64,000 nt of DNA, taken from NCBI GenBank assembly GCA_000469685.2, contig LS997563.1, positions 25,887,897-25,951,896 on the forward strand, read 5' to 3'. Shown here one piece after another: positions 45,801-56,218 of this stretch. Position 1 is the stretch's first letter. Each line of letters starts with the position of its first letter. The stretch comes from Haemonchus contortus (Eukaryota; Nematoda; Chromadorea; Rhabditida; Trichostrongylidae). Under the pieces are notes generated by a model that was given only the letters and a program-made list of their open reading frames with translations, had not been told where the DNA came from and did not search any database. The translations under genes and the position numbers were made by a program.

Positions 45801-48800
45801 GAATGGAAAATCGTTCAATTCGCTGGAGGACTGCAAATAGCACCTGAGTGGGTTTTTCGATCTTAAGTCTGGAACCTTCTATGAAAGAGGGAAACTGGAA
45901 GCTACAGGAAGATGGCGAAGCCTTACTGAACAGAATGGAGGATATATTGTTCAATCAATGGATTTCTTCTTCTAGGAATTTTCATTCAAAGATGAATCAA
46001 AAATCGGCGGGAACTTTTCGGACAACCCAATACAAATCTTGTAGACCTGCTTATTGAACGCCTTTTTCACCGCGGAGAACTTTTCGCCAATGAACATGGA
46101 TCCCGTACGACAATTTTTTGTATGCGGCGGGGCAGCTTTTGTGAGCCAACATTTCTCTTCATCTTAGTCTGCTCACTTGGGAAATGACTTTCTGATCGTA
46201 TAAAGACCTAGTCGTGCAAATGATGCTTCACGATTTCGCGCAGAAAACTTTATGAGATATCCATTCATTTAGTCATTTTGGGCTAAGAATGAACTTCGCT
46301 GCTACGCAGACCTTCGTCCTGCTTTCTTAAAACTCCCACAGAATATAACCGCAGGCCTTCTAGGATTACCACTCCTATCTGCGATTGTTCCTAACTCCCG
46401 AAAGCGTCTTATGGTTGAATGTACCCCCTGACTTTTTTCGCTGAGTCGTCTGTAGATGCATCGTGCCAAAAGTGGTTGTAAATGCAAAGAGACGATTTAT
46501 GCACGGGGTAATTACGCTTACATTATTTTCAAAATCTACCGAAAGTTTAGTATCATTAGGAAGGTAATAATGTAGTCTACCTTGTAAAATAGAAGAAAGC
46601 GTACGAATTGCTATGACCTCAGAAAAAAAATCGCTATGAGCGTCAGCGCGCGCTGTAATCATAATTTTGGCCCACCTGTATTCCGTCTGGATTTAATAGA
46701 TTAATTCGAAGCCTTGTTCACCCCCATTGGTTTCTCATTATCTGGTTTTGAAGCTGTTATTTTTCCAATTGTAAGTTGCACTATCTACTTGATAGAAATT
46801 GCGACTTTTGTACGTGCGTTTTTCGTTCTACCGAAAATACCTTTGTTCATTTGATCGTCATCTTCACGCACAATATCTTCGTCTTTATAAGCACCGCTCT
46901 TCCCTTCATGCCTCCTTCTAGCTTTGCGGTTGTGACCCTTTTCATCCACTGCAGAATCTCTAGGTTTAACAGCCTTCCTACTCTTCATCTTCATTTTTTT
47001 TCATTTTGTAGTGTCTCAAAATCAGTGATTTCCATAGATCGCAGGCCCGTTTTGAAGGTTTTTCTATCCTTTTACATCCAGCTCTTAGCCTTATCGTGAC
47101 CGCATAACTACAACCGTGAAATGAACACCAGATGGCTTCATATGTTAGTGTGTGGGTTGAACACGAATCAAAAGCTGTTATTGGGTTAAATGCGTTACGC
47201 ATCTCAGGAGAAATGTGTTCGATATCGAAGGATTCGTCATTTTTATTCGAAGTTTTACGACACATCTTCCAAAATATCCAGGACTTTCGATGTGGATTGT
47301 CGACCAAGGACATCTGGCGGAGATCCGTTAGACGTACGGCTTCAGTTCGAGGACGATTTCCTCCCAATTTCGGTCAATGATCTCAACGATGGCACGTATG
47401 AGTTGTCTTTCAGGTGAGGGCTTGTTGTGCAGTTGTTTCTAGAATATTTATAAACAACCTTATTTCGGCTATCGTAGGATGTAGTAATCTTCAATGCATT
47501 TATATGCCATCATTACTGTCTTTTATATTAATTCATCATTTAGAGTTCAACAGTCTGGCGACTATGTTGTTGATGTGGATATTTTCGGTCGTCCAATAAA
47601 GAACAGCCCTTTCCCAGTATCGGTTTCATCTCATCACATGCCCAAGTGAGTCAAGTCTAACGACTCCTGTCATTTTTTCCTGCGCATCTCACTATTGAAC
47701 CAGTTGTTAGTATACCACCCTTGATTCAAAAAAATCTAAAGCAATACTATCTGAAGATGGCAGTTACCGGTCGAGCTCCATCAACCTGTCAAAGTAGCGA
47801 TCAATGGCGATCACGTACTCCATGTACTCGACACTGGTAACGAACGAGGTCGGTTAGATTCACATCTTTTGGCCTATACCCTTCTAATCCTGGCCGCCCC
47901 TACTTCTTTAGATGCTGCTCCAGGTATTAGTCTCGTAAAAAGCATGCACGTAGGATTAGCACTTTATGCACAGCTGAGAATGTGGTGCGCATTTTCCGTA
48001 TCGAGGAAGACCGCCCACTATGCATCACTTCCTTGTCATCGACATGCACTGCTTACTTGACCATGCCTACACAGCACACTTAACCTTGCCCGTTTTCACG
48101 GTCTTTTAGTTGCTCGAATGTTATTTCGTACTTACCATTAGTTGTGCTTATTTTGCGCCATCCCAGCTTTGCTCCAAGTCAACTTCATGATAGCGCTGAA
48201 TGAAGTTGTAGGCAAAGAGACAGGCTATAGGCGCGCTATATTTTTGGTTTGTAAGCACAAAGATATTGAGCTTTGCTGAAACTCAAGCACAAAGTTTTGC
48301 CTTCAGGGTCACCCTGTTGTACATGTTCCGCCCAGGAAATCTAATTAACTCTACTCACCTTGGCCTGATCCCGACCCTTCACGAGCATGACCACCGCTCT
48401 TTCTGTGCTTCTTCGGTTGTACTGATTTCGTAAGAGATCCTTTCGCCTGACTAAGTCGCAATTTACATCTTCGCCTTCTTGAGAAACCTTGCCTTTTACG
48501 CGTCTAATTGTTGCCATCGCCGTGTACTGCTCATCTTTACCCTGTTCCCTCTGCTTTTTGTACCTAATCTATTTGTTTTGTATAACGAAGATTACACACT
48601 GCTTGCACACTTGCTTACGTAAAATTTTCCTTTTACTTCTTGTTCGTACTATCACCTTGTTTCCTGAAAGTAAAGCATAAGGTTAATATTGTGTAATTTA
48701 TTAGCTCGAGTTTTTCCTGAGCGGCTTACATAAACTTATAGTAGATTAACACCATGATGTATTGTAATTTTCCAGTGAGAGTTGTGAAAGACAGCGGTGA

Positions 48801-50665
48801 AGTAGTTAATGACATCAAAGCGCCCTGCCTTAGCGGGGGAACTGCTGTTGGCATGGCGCTTCTGAGTGGAGGCGATATGGCTATTCTTAACTGGAGGACA
48901 AAGAGCATCACGCGCCTAGGACCAAAAGGAGACGAGATACAGGTATGGGCACATCCTCCTTTTCTTTTTTTGATTTTCTTTTTACTTATAAGATGAAAAT
49001 TTCTCATTTTGGAAACCTTGAGCTCCCAATGATTGATTTTCAGAGCATCAATTTCTCGGAGTTCAATGAGCCGATCGATCTTGCTGCTGATCATCGTGGG
49101 AGGTATCTTATTGCTGATGCACAAAAAGTGAGTTCTCTTCAATCCTATGGGCTTCTGGAATTTGTATACAGTAAAGTATTTGGTTCAGAAGGCGTGTTTA
49201 TACTTGACATTGTCACTTGTAATTTCTTATGATTTTCTTATTCCTTATCCTTTACTGTTCATTTGCTGGAGCGATCGTGCATTTGCAGGTTTTTGTATTC
49301 GACTCAAATTTACGTCCGCAGTTCAGTTTTCCCACTCGTGGGCAGACTGTCACATCTGTAAACGTTGGGTTGGATGATGACATTCTAGTTGGAACAACCC
49401 ATGGACTGCTTCTATTTGACGGAGCTGGAAGGTTTTTGAGAGAGATTCCTATTGCACCTGAGGACCATAAGTGAGTTTTCCCAACCTGGACCAAGCGAGC
49501 CATGAGGTTAATAACGATGAAAGGGAGAGTGATGACGTTAGTTTGAATTGACAGGCTCTTCGTGTGTCGAGAAGAAGAATCGATTCAGATAGATGAATTT
49601 CTCGAAATCGCGCATCATTTGTAGTAAATCATTGGTAGTTGTTTCTCAAAACTTTAAGCGTAATTAGTGCGAAGCTAACCGTAACTTTACGGTTATAATA
49701 GTACAACCCATGCGTAATGAATCATAGTTGCCATGAGAGCACCTGGTTTACCTTCGTGCTGGAGGTATCAATTCCTGGCTGAGTTCTAGTAAAAGTTAAA
49801 TAACAAGAGGTTCCAAATGACAATAAACTTCAGTAACAATAATTTTAATTCTGTCCAATGCAATACGATAGTACGCTTTACTAAATTTTGTCTTAAGTTA
49901 CAGAGGGCGTGTTATGGTGTCGACATGTGCAGTTTGTCCTGAAAGTGGCCTTGTTATTGCTGGGGTTGTGGATGCGAAGACGAACAGGGCACAGTTGGCG
50001 GTGAGATTCCTACAATTTATTCTTTTTGTACTGGACTAGACAAAATGGCACAATAGTATATGAGATGTCTTTGGAAGATTTATACTTTTACTTGTCTACA
50101 TTTTTGCCTGCGCACTATCTCACACGCGCGGTTAGGGGGGGGGGGGGGGGGGGGGCTCTTATCCCGAATCGATGCTCGCCTAGGCCAACCTAGCCTTCCA
50201 TCCCTCCGAGGTAGTTAATTTGATGCCAAACTTGTCTGGGGGGATAAAAGCACTGACTTGTATAATACATCGGCTGGCCACCGCAAATCATTGTATAGGC
50301 CGCATACGCACTCATGACGCCCTACGATTCTGAATGGAAGTGGATTGCGAGGGCGCTTCTCTCAGACGGGCTTGATTTACGCCAAAAACTTTATCCTTTG
50401 TTTTTGCCTACTTTGCTACCCTTTTTTTATTGCGAAACTGGAATGCGCGTTCAGTCTGAAGTGCTCTAAAACTGAAGGTGTCTACGTAAATGCGTTCAAT
50501 TTACAGATCTCTCGCTACAAAGGAGCGTTCGTCTTCTACATTGATTCCTATGGTGCTCGTCTACGACGCCCTTGCGGTGTATGCGTTGGCACGGGCCCGC
50601 GAGCCGGACAATGCCTTATAGTCGACCATGCGTCTAATTCAGTCCGAATGTATAGGTTTAAATAA
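24043..50665 (+). CDS. TRIM2/TRIM3-like RING-B-box-filamin-NHL protein, ~17 exons, ~665 aa
   Basis: This is a probable E3 ubiquitin ligase and/or RNA-binding regulator of the TRIM-NHL family. Exons read from splice sites: 24043-24141, 27614-27694, 30712-30828, 31962-32074, 32338-32419, 33566-33673, 36897-37028, 37150-37291, 42420-42540, 47282-47413, 47544-47645, 47757-47836 (tentative), 48776-48942, 49044-49127, 49289-49470, 49904-50000, 50507-50665. Phases match at every junction. Domain order is RING, one visible B-box, coiled coil, filamin-type Ig, then NHL blades, as in vertebrate TRIM2/TRIM3 (about 744 aa). The C-terminal end is 'SNSVRMYRFK' and stop, like the '..KAYRY..' ends of that family. 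Nematode paralogues (the nhl genes, lin-41) share parts of this layout; I cannot tell which is the orthologue. Introns are large and full of transposons. A canonical AATAAA is seen only at 51560. Confidence 0.88.
28905..28923. repeat. Poly-C tract, 19 bp (intron)
   Basis: This is an uninterrupted run of 19 C in intron 2 of the TRIM-like gene. Similar runs occur at 29794-29805 (12 G), 43192-43205 (14 C) and 50135-50155 (21 G). They are likely to vary in length and to cause assembly errors. Confidence 0.9.
31962..37291 (+). other. B-box and coiled-coil, exons 4-8 of the TRIM-like gene
   Basis: Exons 4-5 encode a B-box2-type zinc finger: 'CTVHPTEQLLYCECCDLVFC' continues with 'QQC', and the last His falls in 'KKCTQHTVIPF'. 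Exons 6-8 encode a heptad-rich coiled coil ('SQEIEQLDRNVDKIVDQI', 'KRKVLKDQIEAITDEKKKLA', 'QLDVRSMARQLKSM'), which in TRIM proteins drives antiparallel dimers. The split lysine/asparagine codon between exons 4 and 5 and the phase-1 end of exon 8 both fit the next exon. Confidence 0.87.
38281..38418. repeat. 69-bp direct tandem duplication (intron)
   Basis: Two copies of about 69 bp start at 38281 and 38350. They share 'gaatgtggagatcggtcatt' and 'tggatcggcagactta' with a few differences. It lies in intron 8 of the TRIM-like gene. Confidence 0.85.
39024..41667. mobile_element. 2.64-kb palindromic transposon with TA target duplication (intron 8)
   Basis: The ends are CAATACCCTCC and GGAGGGTATTG, each flanked by TA (39022-39023 and 41668-41669), the hallmark of Tc1/mariner-type integration. 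The inverted arms are long: about 39024-40105 and 40566-41667, with a ~460-bp unique spacer. Each terminus also holds its own short hairpin (gaaaaagacgcg / cgcgtctttttc). The arms are highly similar; the right arm has a 28-bp local duplication ('ttgaaatatgacagctgccc') near 41343-41397. Frames of 70-80 codons recur in both arms without recognisable domains. It is probably a non-autonomous long-TIR element mobilised by a Tc1/mariner-like transposase. Confidence 0.85.
44748..46030 (+). mobile_element. Mariner element (1283 bp) nested in the Tc1-like element
   Basis: The ends TTGGGTTGTCCGAAAAGTTC and its complement are near-perfect for over 30 bp and are flanked by TA (44746-44747 and 46031-46032). 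The length is typical of mariner. The plus strand holds a broken transposase. 45308-45490 encodes 'DSLLERNKNEPFQKSMSTRD' followed by 'ENRIVYSNEERKRS' (the usual 'TGDEKW' Asp region, altered). Near 45750-45830 'SPDIAPSEYLLF' corresponds to the last catalytic Asp, replaced by Glu. Several stops and shifts make it inactive. The irritans/SETMAR-like subfamily is suggested by the TIR and wording of the motifs. Confidence 0.9.
44840..45954 (+). pseudogene. Mariner transposase pseudogene
   Basis: The transposase-like segments fall in different frames: an N-terminal half with 'LTIHGHLQTLGFVKRLDV', the middle 'LLERNKNEPFQKS', and the C-terminal 'LQNSLNGKSFNSLEDC'. Stops separate them, and the catalytic triad is altered at the first and last positions. 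No function is expected. Confidence 0.85.
48776..50665 (+). other. NHL beta-propeller, exons 13-17 of the TRIM-like gene
   Basis: The region has repeated beta-blade units, for example 'NEPIDLAADHRGRYLIADAQ', 'VFVFDSNLRPQFSFPTRG', 'ISRYKGAFVFYIDSYG' and 'GQCLIVDHASNSVRMYRF'. NHL propellers bind RNA or protein partners. At about 225 aa it is shorter than the ~270 aa of a typical six-blade TRIM2/3 propeller, so blades are trimmed or an exon is missed. Introns here are mostly small, except intron 16 (50001-50506), which carries a SINE. Confidence 0.85.
50151..50399 (+). repeat. SINE copy lacking its tRNA head (intron 16)
   Basis: It is the reverse complement of much of 56219-56470: 'aagcactgacttgtat', 'atcggctggcc', 'cattgtataggccgcata' and 'attctgaatggaagt' match. 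The tRNA-like head seen in the other copies is missing and is replaced by the 21-bp poly-G tract just upstream. Confidence 0.7.
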
Positions 50666-51880
50666 TATCTGTCTTTCTTCAAGCTCATAATCACTAATAT
50701 TGCTGAATCTGAACCAAACTTTGCCTTTGAAGAGTATGACAATCGTATAAGCATAATATGTTACTTTGGCAGTTCTTAAACTGTTCCCATTGTTTTTCGA
50801 CCCAGTATTGACTCAGCAATTCAGTTCCAAATGTGAAAGCTGTCAGCTGACAATCTGGATTCTAACTCTGCTCATTTTGACGAAGGTAGGAAAGGCTGAC
50901 CTGTAGGGAGACGCGATAGGCCAAATTGCGTTGAAATTGCCTTACTTTCCGGGACTGCTCTATTTTTAATTCACTACTCAAGTGGTTTTTCTAGCATAAT
51001 CCTGTGTTGTCCTTGATGGAGTCGCAATGCCAAGCCCATACTTTTTAGTGCTTTGATTCATGGAGATGTTCCTCCTTCCAATGTTTGTGCACATAGCCGT
51101 TTTCTCCACAACCCGGTAATATTTGTACTGTCGATCACGTTGATAGAGTGAGGGAAGCAGCTCAATCGGTCTGTTTTTGGGAGTAAAACTCATTTCACCA
51201 CTAAACTGGTCTGCGATTTATGCCTCCACGGTACAGAGTAGATCAACGTATGCTAGGCTGATGCTAAGAAGTTCAAAAGTTATGTTTATCCTTTTCGCCT
51301 GTTCATTTTTCGGTCCTTAAGCTCAACTTGGTTGATCAATTGGCCTTCGTTCTATTCTCTGACTTGCTTTGCAAATCGTAAAATCTTTGACGCATTATAT
51401 TGTAGTTCAGCGGGTTGACGTCCTTCTTTTTGAGCAGAATTGCTGGCTCAAAGTAATCCTTCCTTTATGTACATTCACTATCGAGCCATACGTGTGTCTG
51501 CCTGAGCACCAGTGACTTCGTATTATTAATGTGTAGCATAGTTTTTTTAATAGATACGTAATAAACTGTATAGCTATCTCTATTCTCTGTTCGTTATTAA
51601 TGGTACGCGAATGAGAGGGAAGGATTTTTTAAAATTTTCTCATCATTATACTGAGGACGCCAACTCTTCTTCGTTCATACAAGTTGAGTTAACTAAGTCA
51701 GAAAGCTAAGCAAGTTGTCAGAACAGGCAGTTGCTTCCAGAGCTTTTACGATCACATCAAGCTTCTGGTTTGGAAATATTAACTATCAATGAGTCACGTG
51801 TTCCTTTGACATTGGCATGACAGTAATGCAAGCGAAGATTGATGGGAGACGTACACTCATTCCTAGCAGAAAGGGAAGCC
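50666..51880. other. 3' flank of the TRIM-like gene, no supported gene
   Basis: This is presumably 3' UTR and intergenic DNA. The only AATAAA I find is at 51560-51565, about 900 bp after the stop, so the true polyadenylation site is uncertain. No domain-bearing frame is seen. Confidence 0.35.
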
Positions 51881-51883
51881 AGT

Positions 51884-51988
51884 AGTGAGAAAGAAATTTT
51901 CCAAATACAGCTGTTACTTCTCCTCAGGGCTGTTACTATTAGCCCTGAGGAGAAGTAACAGCTGTATTTGGAAAATTTCTTTCTCACT
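51884..51988. repeat. Perfect 48-bp palindrome arms with 9-nt loop
   Basis: The arms 51884-51931 and 51941-51988 are exact reverse complements; 'tacttctcctcagggct' faces 'agccctgaggagaagta' across 'gttactatt'. No coding sense and no terminal duplication. Perfect identity implies a very recent origin or an artefact. Confidence 0.9.
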
Positions 51989-52185
51989 GTTACTATTACT
52001 ACTGTTACTTTGTATGTAGCTCAGAATCGAAAAAAGAGACTTTTAAGTTGAAAAGATTTTAGTTGAACGTGCACAGTGGTGATTCGTAGGAGAAGAAATC
52101 AGTGTAAGCAAATGCTTGTTAGGGCATCTGGAATGAGTACAATAAATGGTAATATGCTGAATAAGATGGGCTCCGAATTCTCTTA

Positions 52186-52640
52186 TTGCGTGGTAATATA
52201 TGTAGAGAACTACAAGAGGCTGAGAAGATACACGGTCCATCTGGTTCTGGTTTATGTAACGTTTTCAAATTAATGCCCTCGAGAACAAGAGGAGGATCCA
52301 GCAAGATTTTTCTCAGCCAACCCAAGTCAACTTTGGGGGCCAAAAGTTTCTCGTTTAGAGCTGGGAGTCTTTATTTAATGCTCTCAAAAAAGGTACCGTT
52401 GAACATATCTTTGGCTCAATTTAAATATCGGATTGCCAAAATGCTGTTAAGATATGACACAGAGTAAGAGCGTTTTTATGAGACAGACTACTGAACCATA
52501 AAAATTTCATTTACTACTGTAAGATTTTGATATTTGGCTTGACTTTATAGATATTGTATTAGTTTTCGGTGTTTTGTTGATGTACCTTTCACACTTGTGC
52601 CTTTTGCACACGTAATAAACCTATAAACCTATAAGATGGA
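52186..52640 (+). pseudogene. CR1-like LINE 3' fragment
   Basis: The frame 52186-52467 ends in the conserved C-terminal tail of a CR1-type LINE protein: 'MPSRTRGGSSKIFLSQPKST', then 'AKSFSFRAGSLY' and 'FKYRIAKMLL'. The tail resembles that of the LINE at 57161-57552 (SRTRGG.., SF.FRA.SLY). After the stop comes a 3' UTR ending in the short tandem repeat 'taataaacctataaacct' (52612-52635), a common kind of CR1 end. The element is severely 5'-truncated. Confidence 0.8.
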
Positions 52641-52959
52641 GGCTTGACTGAACTAATACTTACAAACCAATAAGCGAATTATGCTTTTGCGAGAGAGGGT
52701 GGTAGAAAGTATCCTCCGCTTCGATTCAAAGAAAAGAATGTTCTGAACTCAGCAGAGCGCTCCCTCCTGGGAAAGCACCAAAGAAGTAAAGTGAATGGTT
52801 CAGCCGAAGATGGTAATATGGATCACAACGCAACATCTGTGTTAACGCGGCATGGATTGAATTTTTGTATTTCCATTTATTACTAACACTACTGAATGTG
52901 CCATCAAAGCGATAATTCGTTCTACATCAGCATCAAACATCAATAACTCGTGGAACAAA

Positions 52960-53016
52960 AGCATGTATGATGCTGCAGGAGATACGTATCGTATCTCCTG
53001 CAGCATCATACATGCT
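52960..53016. repeat. Perfect 27-bp palindrome arms with 3-nt spacer
   Basis: 52960-52986 and 52990-53016 are exact reverse complements around 'tat'; 'tgctgcaggagatacg' faces 'cgtatctcctgcagca'. Perfect arms with almost no spacer are typical of template-switch inversions. Confidence 0.9.
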
Positions 53017-53596
53017 AAAACTATGTTTGTTTGCGAGCAGATGCTCCCATCTGAGGGAAATAGTGAGGTAACGACTGTAAGTACCGATAACTGGATGAGG
53101 AGAGGCACATGTGGTTATATGCATCTAACCACTTCAGCTGGTTATGATGCCTTCGTTCAAATGAAAGTCTTGGGGTCACGTTATAACTTCGGAGCACGGG
53201 TATACCAATCTTCTGAGAGAATGATTGTAAGTTAGCCGAATCTGAAGGCCATCAAAGTAGAACGTAAGCTCAAACACGATAAAGCACGAATATCGTAACA
53301 AAAAAAGGAAATAAATAAAATAAAAACGAAGGCTGATCGGGTCCCTTAGCGTGGTCGAATCTCTTAGCAGCTGTAAGGTCGTAACGTTTTTCAACAGCTA
53401 AGCATTTTTCGACGATGATCAGAGACAACAGGAAACAATCTACATAACAGGGCTTCGGTGGAAACTTCCTGGACTTTTCAAATTTATGCTAGATGACCTT
53501 TATTGGAAAGACTTGGAGCTGAATGGCGAACTTGAGAATCAGGAAAATAGTTAGGTTTCTATTACCGTGATGGTAACCGTTGAGATGTTGTTTTGT

Positions 53597-53642
53597 AAAA
53601 TATCATTTGTGTTATTGATCTTGCATAAATGATATTTTACAC
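53597..53642. repeat. 14-bp-stem hairpin
   Basis: 'gtaaaatatcattt' and 'aaatgatattttac' flank an 18-nt loop. It is a small fold-back of unknown meaning. Confidence 0.65.
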
Positions 53643-55186
53643 ACACTGCTGTGAGTTATGAGAGAAAAGCCAAAAGTGAAGTGTGCAGTAGGTGTTGAGT
53701 TCAAGACTAGGGTATGTTCATATCACCATTTGAACCCTAATTCTCTTTTCAAACGGTGAAAGGAAGATAGTTGGAGGGACCTGTGCCGAGGTCGCGTAGG
53801 GATGTCCTAGACCATTTCTGGGCACGTACGACGTTGCAACTAGAAACTTCTCTTGTATCGTCTTTCGGTTCCTATTTTTTGTTTCGATGTGTTCGTCATC
53901 GCCCACAACAGATTCCATCCGTTGCTGTTGTGGTCCTTTCATCATCAGTGGAATTACTCTCCATAAACTCATGTATAGTGGAACTTGTTCAGGTGTTATT
54001 GATGTTGTCAGGGAAACGATAGTTAGTCAATACTGTTGCCGTGTTGTTGTTGGATGGATTTAGATAATCAGGTAATCCTCAAAGGCTAGATCACTATTCT
54101 GTTTCATGTATTTCTATTTTTCCTACATCCATAGTTCTCTCTTACAAAATGCGTCTGTATGATGATGAACAAAAATGATGTATCATGATGAAGTTTTCAT
54201 TTTTTTTGTCTAATGAATATTCATTTTTTTCAAAAATTACGACTTTCTGGCAACGTCTACAGTGATCCAAATATAGTAAATCACAGCTGCTGATTGATTA
54301 TTGTACCATCATAGTTTCTTTTTTTTTTCAAAAAAAAACCCTAATCCTGAAACCACTTGCTAATCCGGCGCAGTTAGCTCGACAGAGTTTTGTGTGGGCC
54401 ATAAAGCAACCGAGTCAGTCCAAAATATTTACAATGGTTTTGGCCAAAGTTTGATAGACTCAGCTAACGCAAGGTTACGGTTTGAGAAATCCAAGAAGTA
54501 GGGAGTCAGAGTGGAACAAGCGCGAAGCAACACAGTAAGGCTTTCTCTCTTTTCTCGTCCTTTTGATTGGATTTCCGGTATTGTGACGTTGAAAGATAAG
54601 TAGACATATTTTAGAAATCTGATCAATGTATGTTGGTGTCATTTCCTCTGATCCTTAAGATTTCTATATCACACTTACTAGTTTTTTCTGTAGAACAAAC
54701 AGTATTTGCATGGCCAAGGTCTCTTCAGTCTAATTTTGCAGAGGAAGGAGTGAGCTGCAATAAGATTTGATAGAGACGTACTTTGAATCTTTTCACAATA
54801 AGATATTTCACTGATCCTTTTTTTCTTGTCCCTTACAAAACAAGCATGAATTCTTTTAACAAGGGAGAAAAGGTGTGAAAGATACTGGAATTTTTCGTAT
54901 GCACGGAGAAAGTAAAAGGGTTAGGTGCAGTCAGTACCGGCCACGGTAAGTCCAACTGTTTTTGACGCTTGAGATAATATGAACCATAAAGTTGACGTTC
55001 TAGGAAAATTTCCATCACAGCTTTTGCTTTGCTGACATTTCCGCTTTTACTGAAAGGTTCAGGTAGGGTGGAGTAGGAATAAGAGGCTGTACGACATGCT
55101 TGCGTTCCTCCTGGACTGTTGTCCGCCTGCAGCAATCAAACCGCCCACCACTCTGGGGACGGTACAAACTTGAATGGAAATAATAA

Positions 55187-55469
55187 GGGATAAGGTTTTT
55201 GGCATTGACCAACCCTGTTTTGGTATGCTCCCTACTTCCGAGTCCCAGTCAGATTCGTGGTGGCGTACTGAATGCGTATTTCTTCTTTACAATGCTGTGA
55301 AGTGGCCAGACGATGTATTTAGAAGTCAGTGTTCTTATCTCCCCAGACGAATATGGTACCTGCACATCCGATGGACGGAAGTCGTTGTTGGACTGAGCTA
55401 GTATCGATCCGGGATTCGATCCCCTGACGTTTGCGTGCGATAGTGCGTCATTTGCGACCACACTACCTT
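55187..55469 (-). repeat. tRNA-derived SINE, copy A
   Basis: On the minus strand the 5' part has an A-box-like 'GTGTGGTCGCAAATGACG' and a B-box-like 'GGGGATCGAATCCC' about 30 bp later, the internal Pol III promoter layout of a tRNA. A body shared with copies at 56219-56512 and 50151-50399 follows. It ends around 'ccaaaaaccttatcc'. It is moderately diverged. Confidence 0.7.
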
Positions 55470-56218
55470 CATCCCTCTTAATATTTCCCACGTCGACTGG
55501 CCGTGCATGTCTTCAGTAGACCAATTGGACATTCAAATGCCACTATGATTCGAAATGGAAGCTGAGCGGTGCATAGAAAACGCGATGGCGATCAAAACAG
55601 TATTGATCAACGACAAATAACTTTTGCCTTTTGCTTTCACAATTTATTGGTGATAGAATTGATGGACAACCACCCGCACGTTTCAGTTCTGCCGTTTCAC
55701 CCGAACATAATTAGGCTTCGAGAGAAGTAGGAATACTCATTGCCCTCTAATATGTCTCAAGCTTCGGATTTGAACATTAGACAGCGTGTCATTTCAAGCT
55801 GCATGTTAGCAACCAACTAGAGCCTTGGTCCCTTCCTCCGCGCTATTCTGCTTACCGCTAAAAATGCCATGATCTTTGCGCTATGTTGATCACTCACTGA
55901 ACCGTCATGGACTGAATAAGCAGATTAATTTTAAGCGGCAACATCGTGATGTGCGAAACCTTTTTTACGCAGGACGTTCCGTCTTCATGCTTTTTTTTTA
56001 CACAACCAGTCATATTAGTGAAGGGTGTAAGTACCATTCTATCTATTATAGATGTATACGTTGTTGCTACTCTCTTCTATCTATGGCACCTTCTGGGGGT
56101 TTTTCTCTTCTCTTTTTTCATATTTAAATGGGCTAGGCTGCTTACATGACCGCCATGACGTCTGATTTCTGACCAAGTCCAGAGTAAGCATCGTTAGGTA
56201 ACACAGGTAATAAAGTTA

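Larger units (their letters stand above)
44130..46678 (-). mobile_element. Decayed Tc1/mariner-type transposon, interrupted (intron 9)
   Basis: Terminal repeats CAGGGTGGGCCAAAATTATG and its complement (with one G fewer at the right end) are bordered by TA at 44128-44129 and 46679-46680. On the minus strand, 46487-46302 encodes a helix-turn-helix-like part with 'GVHSTIRRFRELGTIADRSG'. 44463-44422 encodes 'WSPDLNPMDVSVG', the SPDLNP motif around the second catalytic Asp of Tc1-like transposases. Frames are broken. A mariner is inserted in the middle (44748-46030), so the original element was about 1.26 kb. Confidence 0.85.
42420..47836 (+). other. Filamin-type Ig domain, exons 9-12 of the TRIM-like gene
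   Basis: Exon 9 carries the linker 'CLVDFGSLTASTTFPGETV', which resembles the TRIM3 segment before the filamin repeat. Exon 10 ends in 'VNDLNDGTYELSFR', a hallmark filamin-repeat strand. Exon 11 has 'DIFGRPIKNSPFPVSV', matching the usual 'G..I.GSPF.V' end. Exon 12 is tentative: its acceptor (..ctgaag) is weak. Without it exon 11 (phase 2) cannot join exon 13 (needs phase 1); with it both phases fit and the frame stays open. Confidence 0.82.
52641..55180. other. Intergenic, with two hairpins; no supported gene
   Basis: A perfect 27-bp-arm palindrome lies at 52960-53016 and a hairpin at 53597-53642. Frames such as 52963-53235 run through the palindrome and have no recognisable domain. The rest shows nothing I can name. 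Confidence 0.35.

Noticed and set aside
52963..53235. 90-codon frame across the 27-bp palindrome as an exon
   Set aside because: Its start is created by the palindrome, both strands are open, and no domain or splice context is seen.
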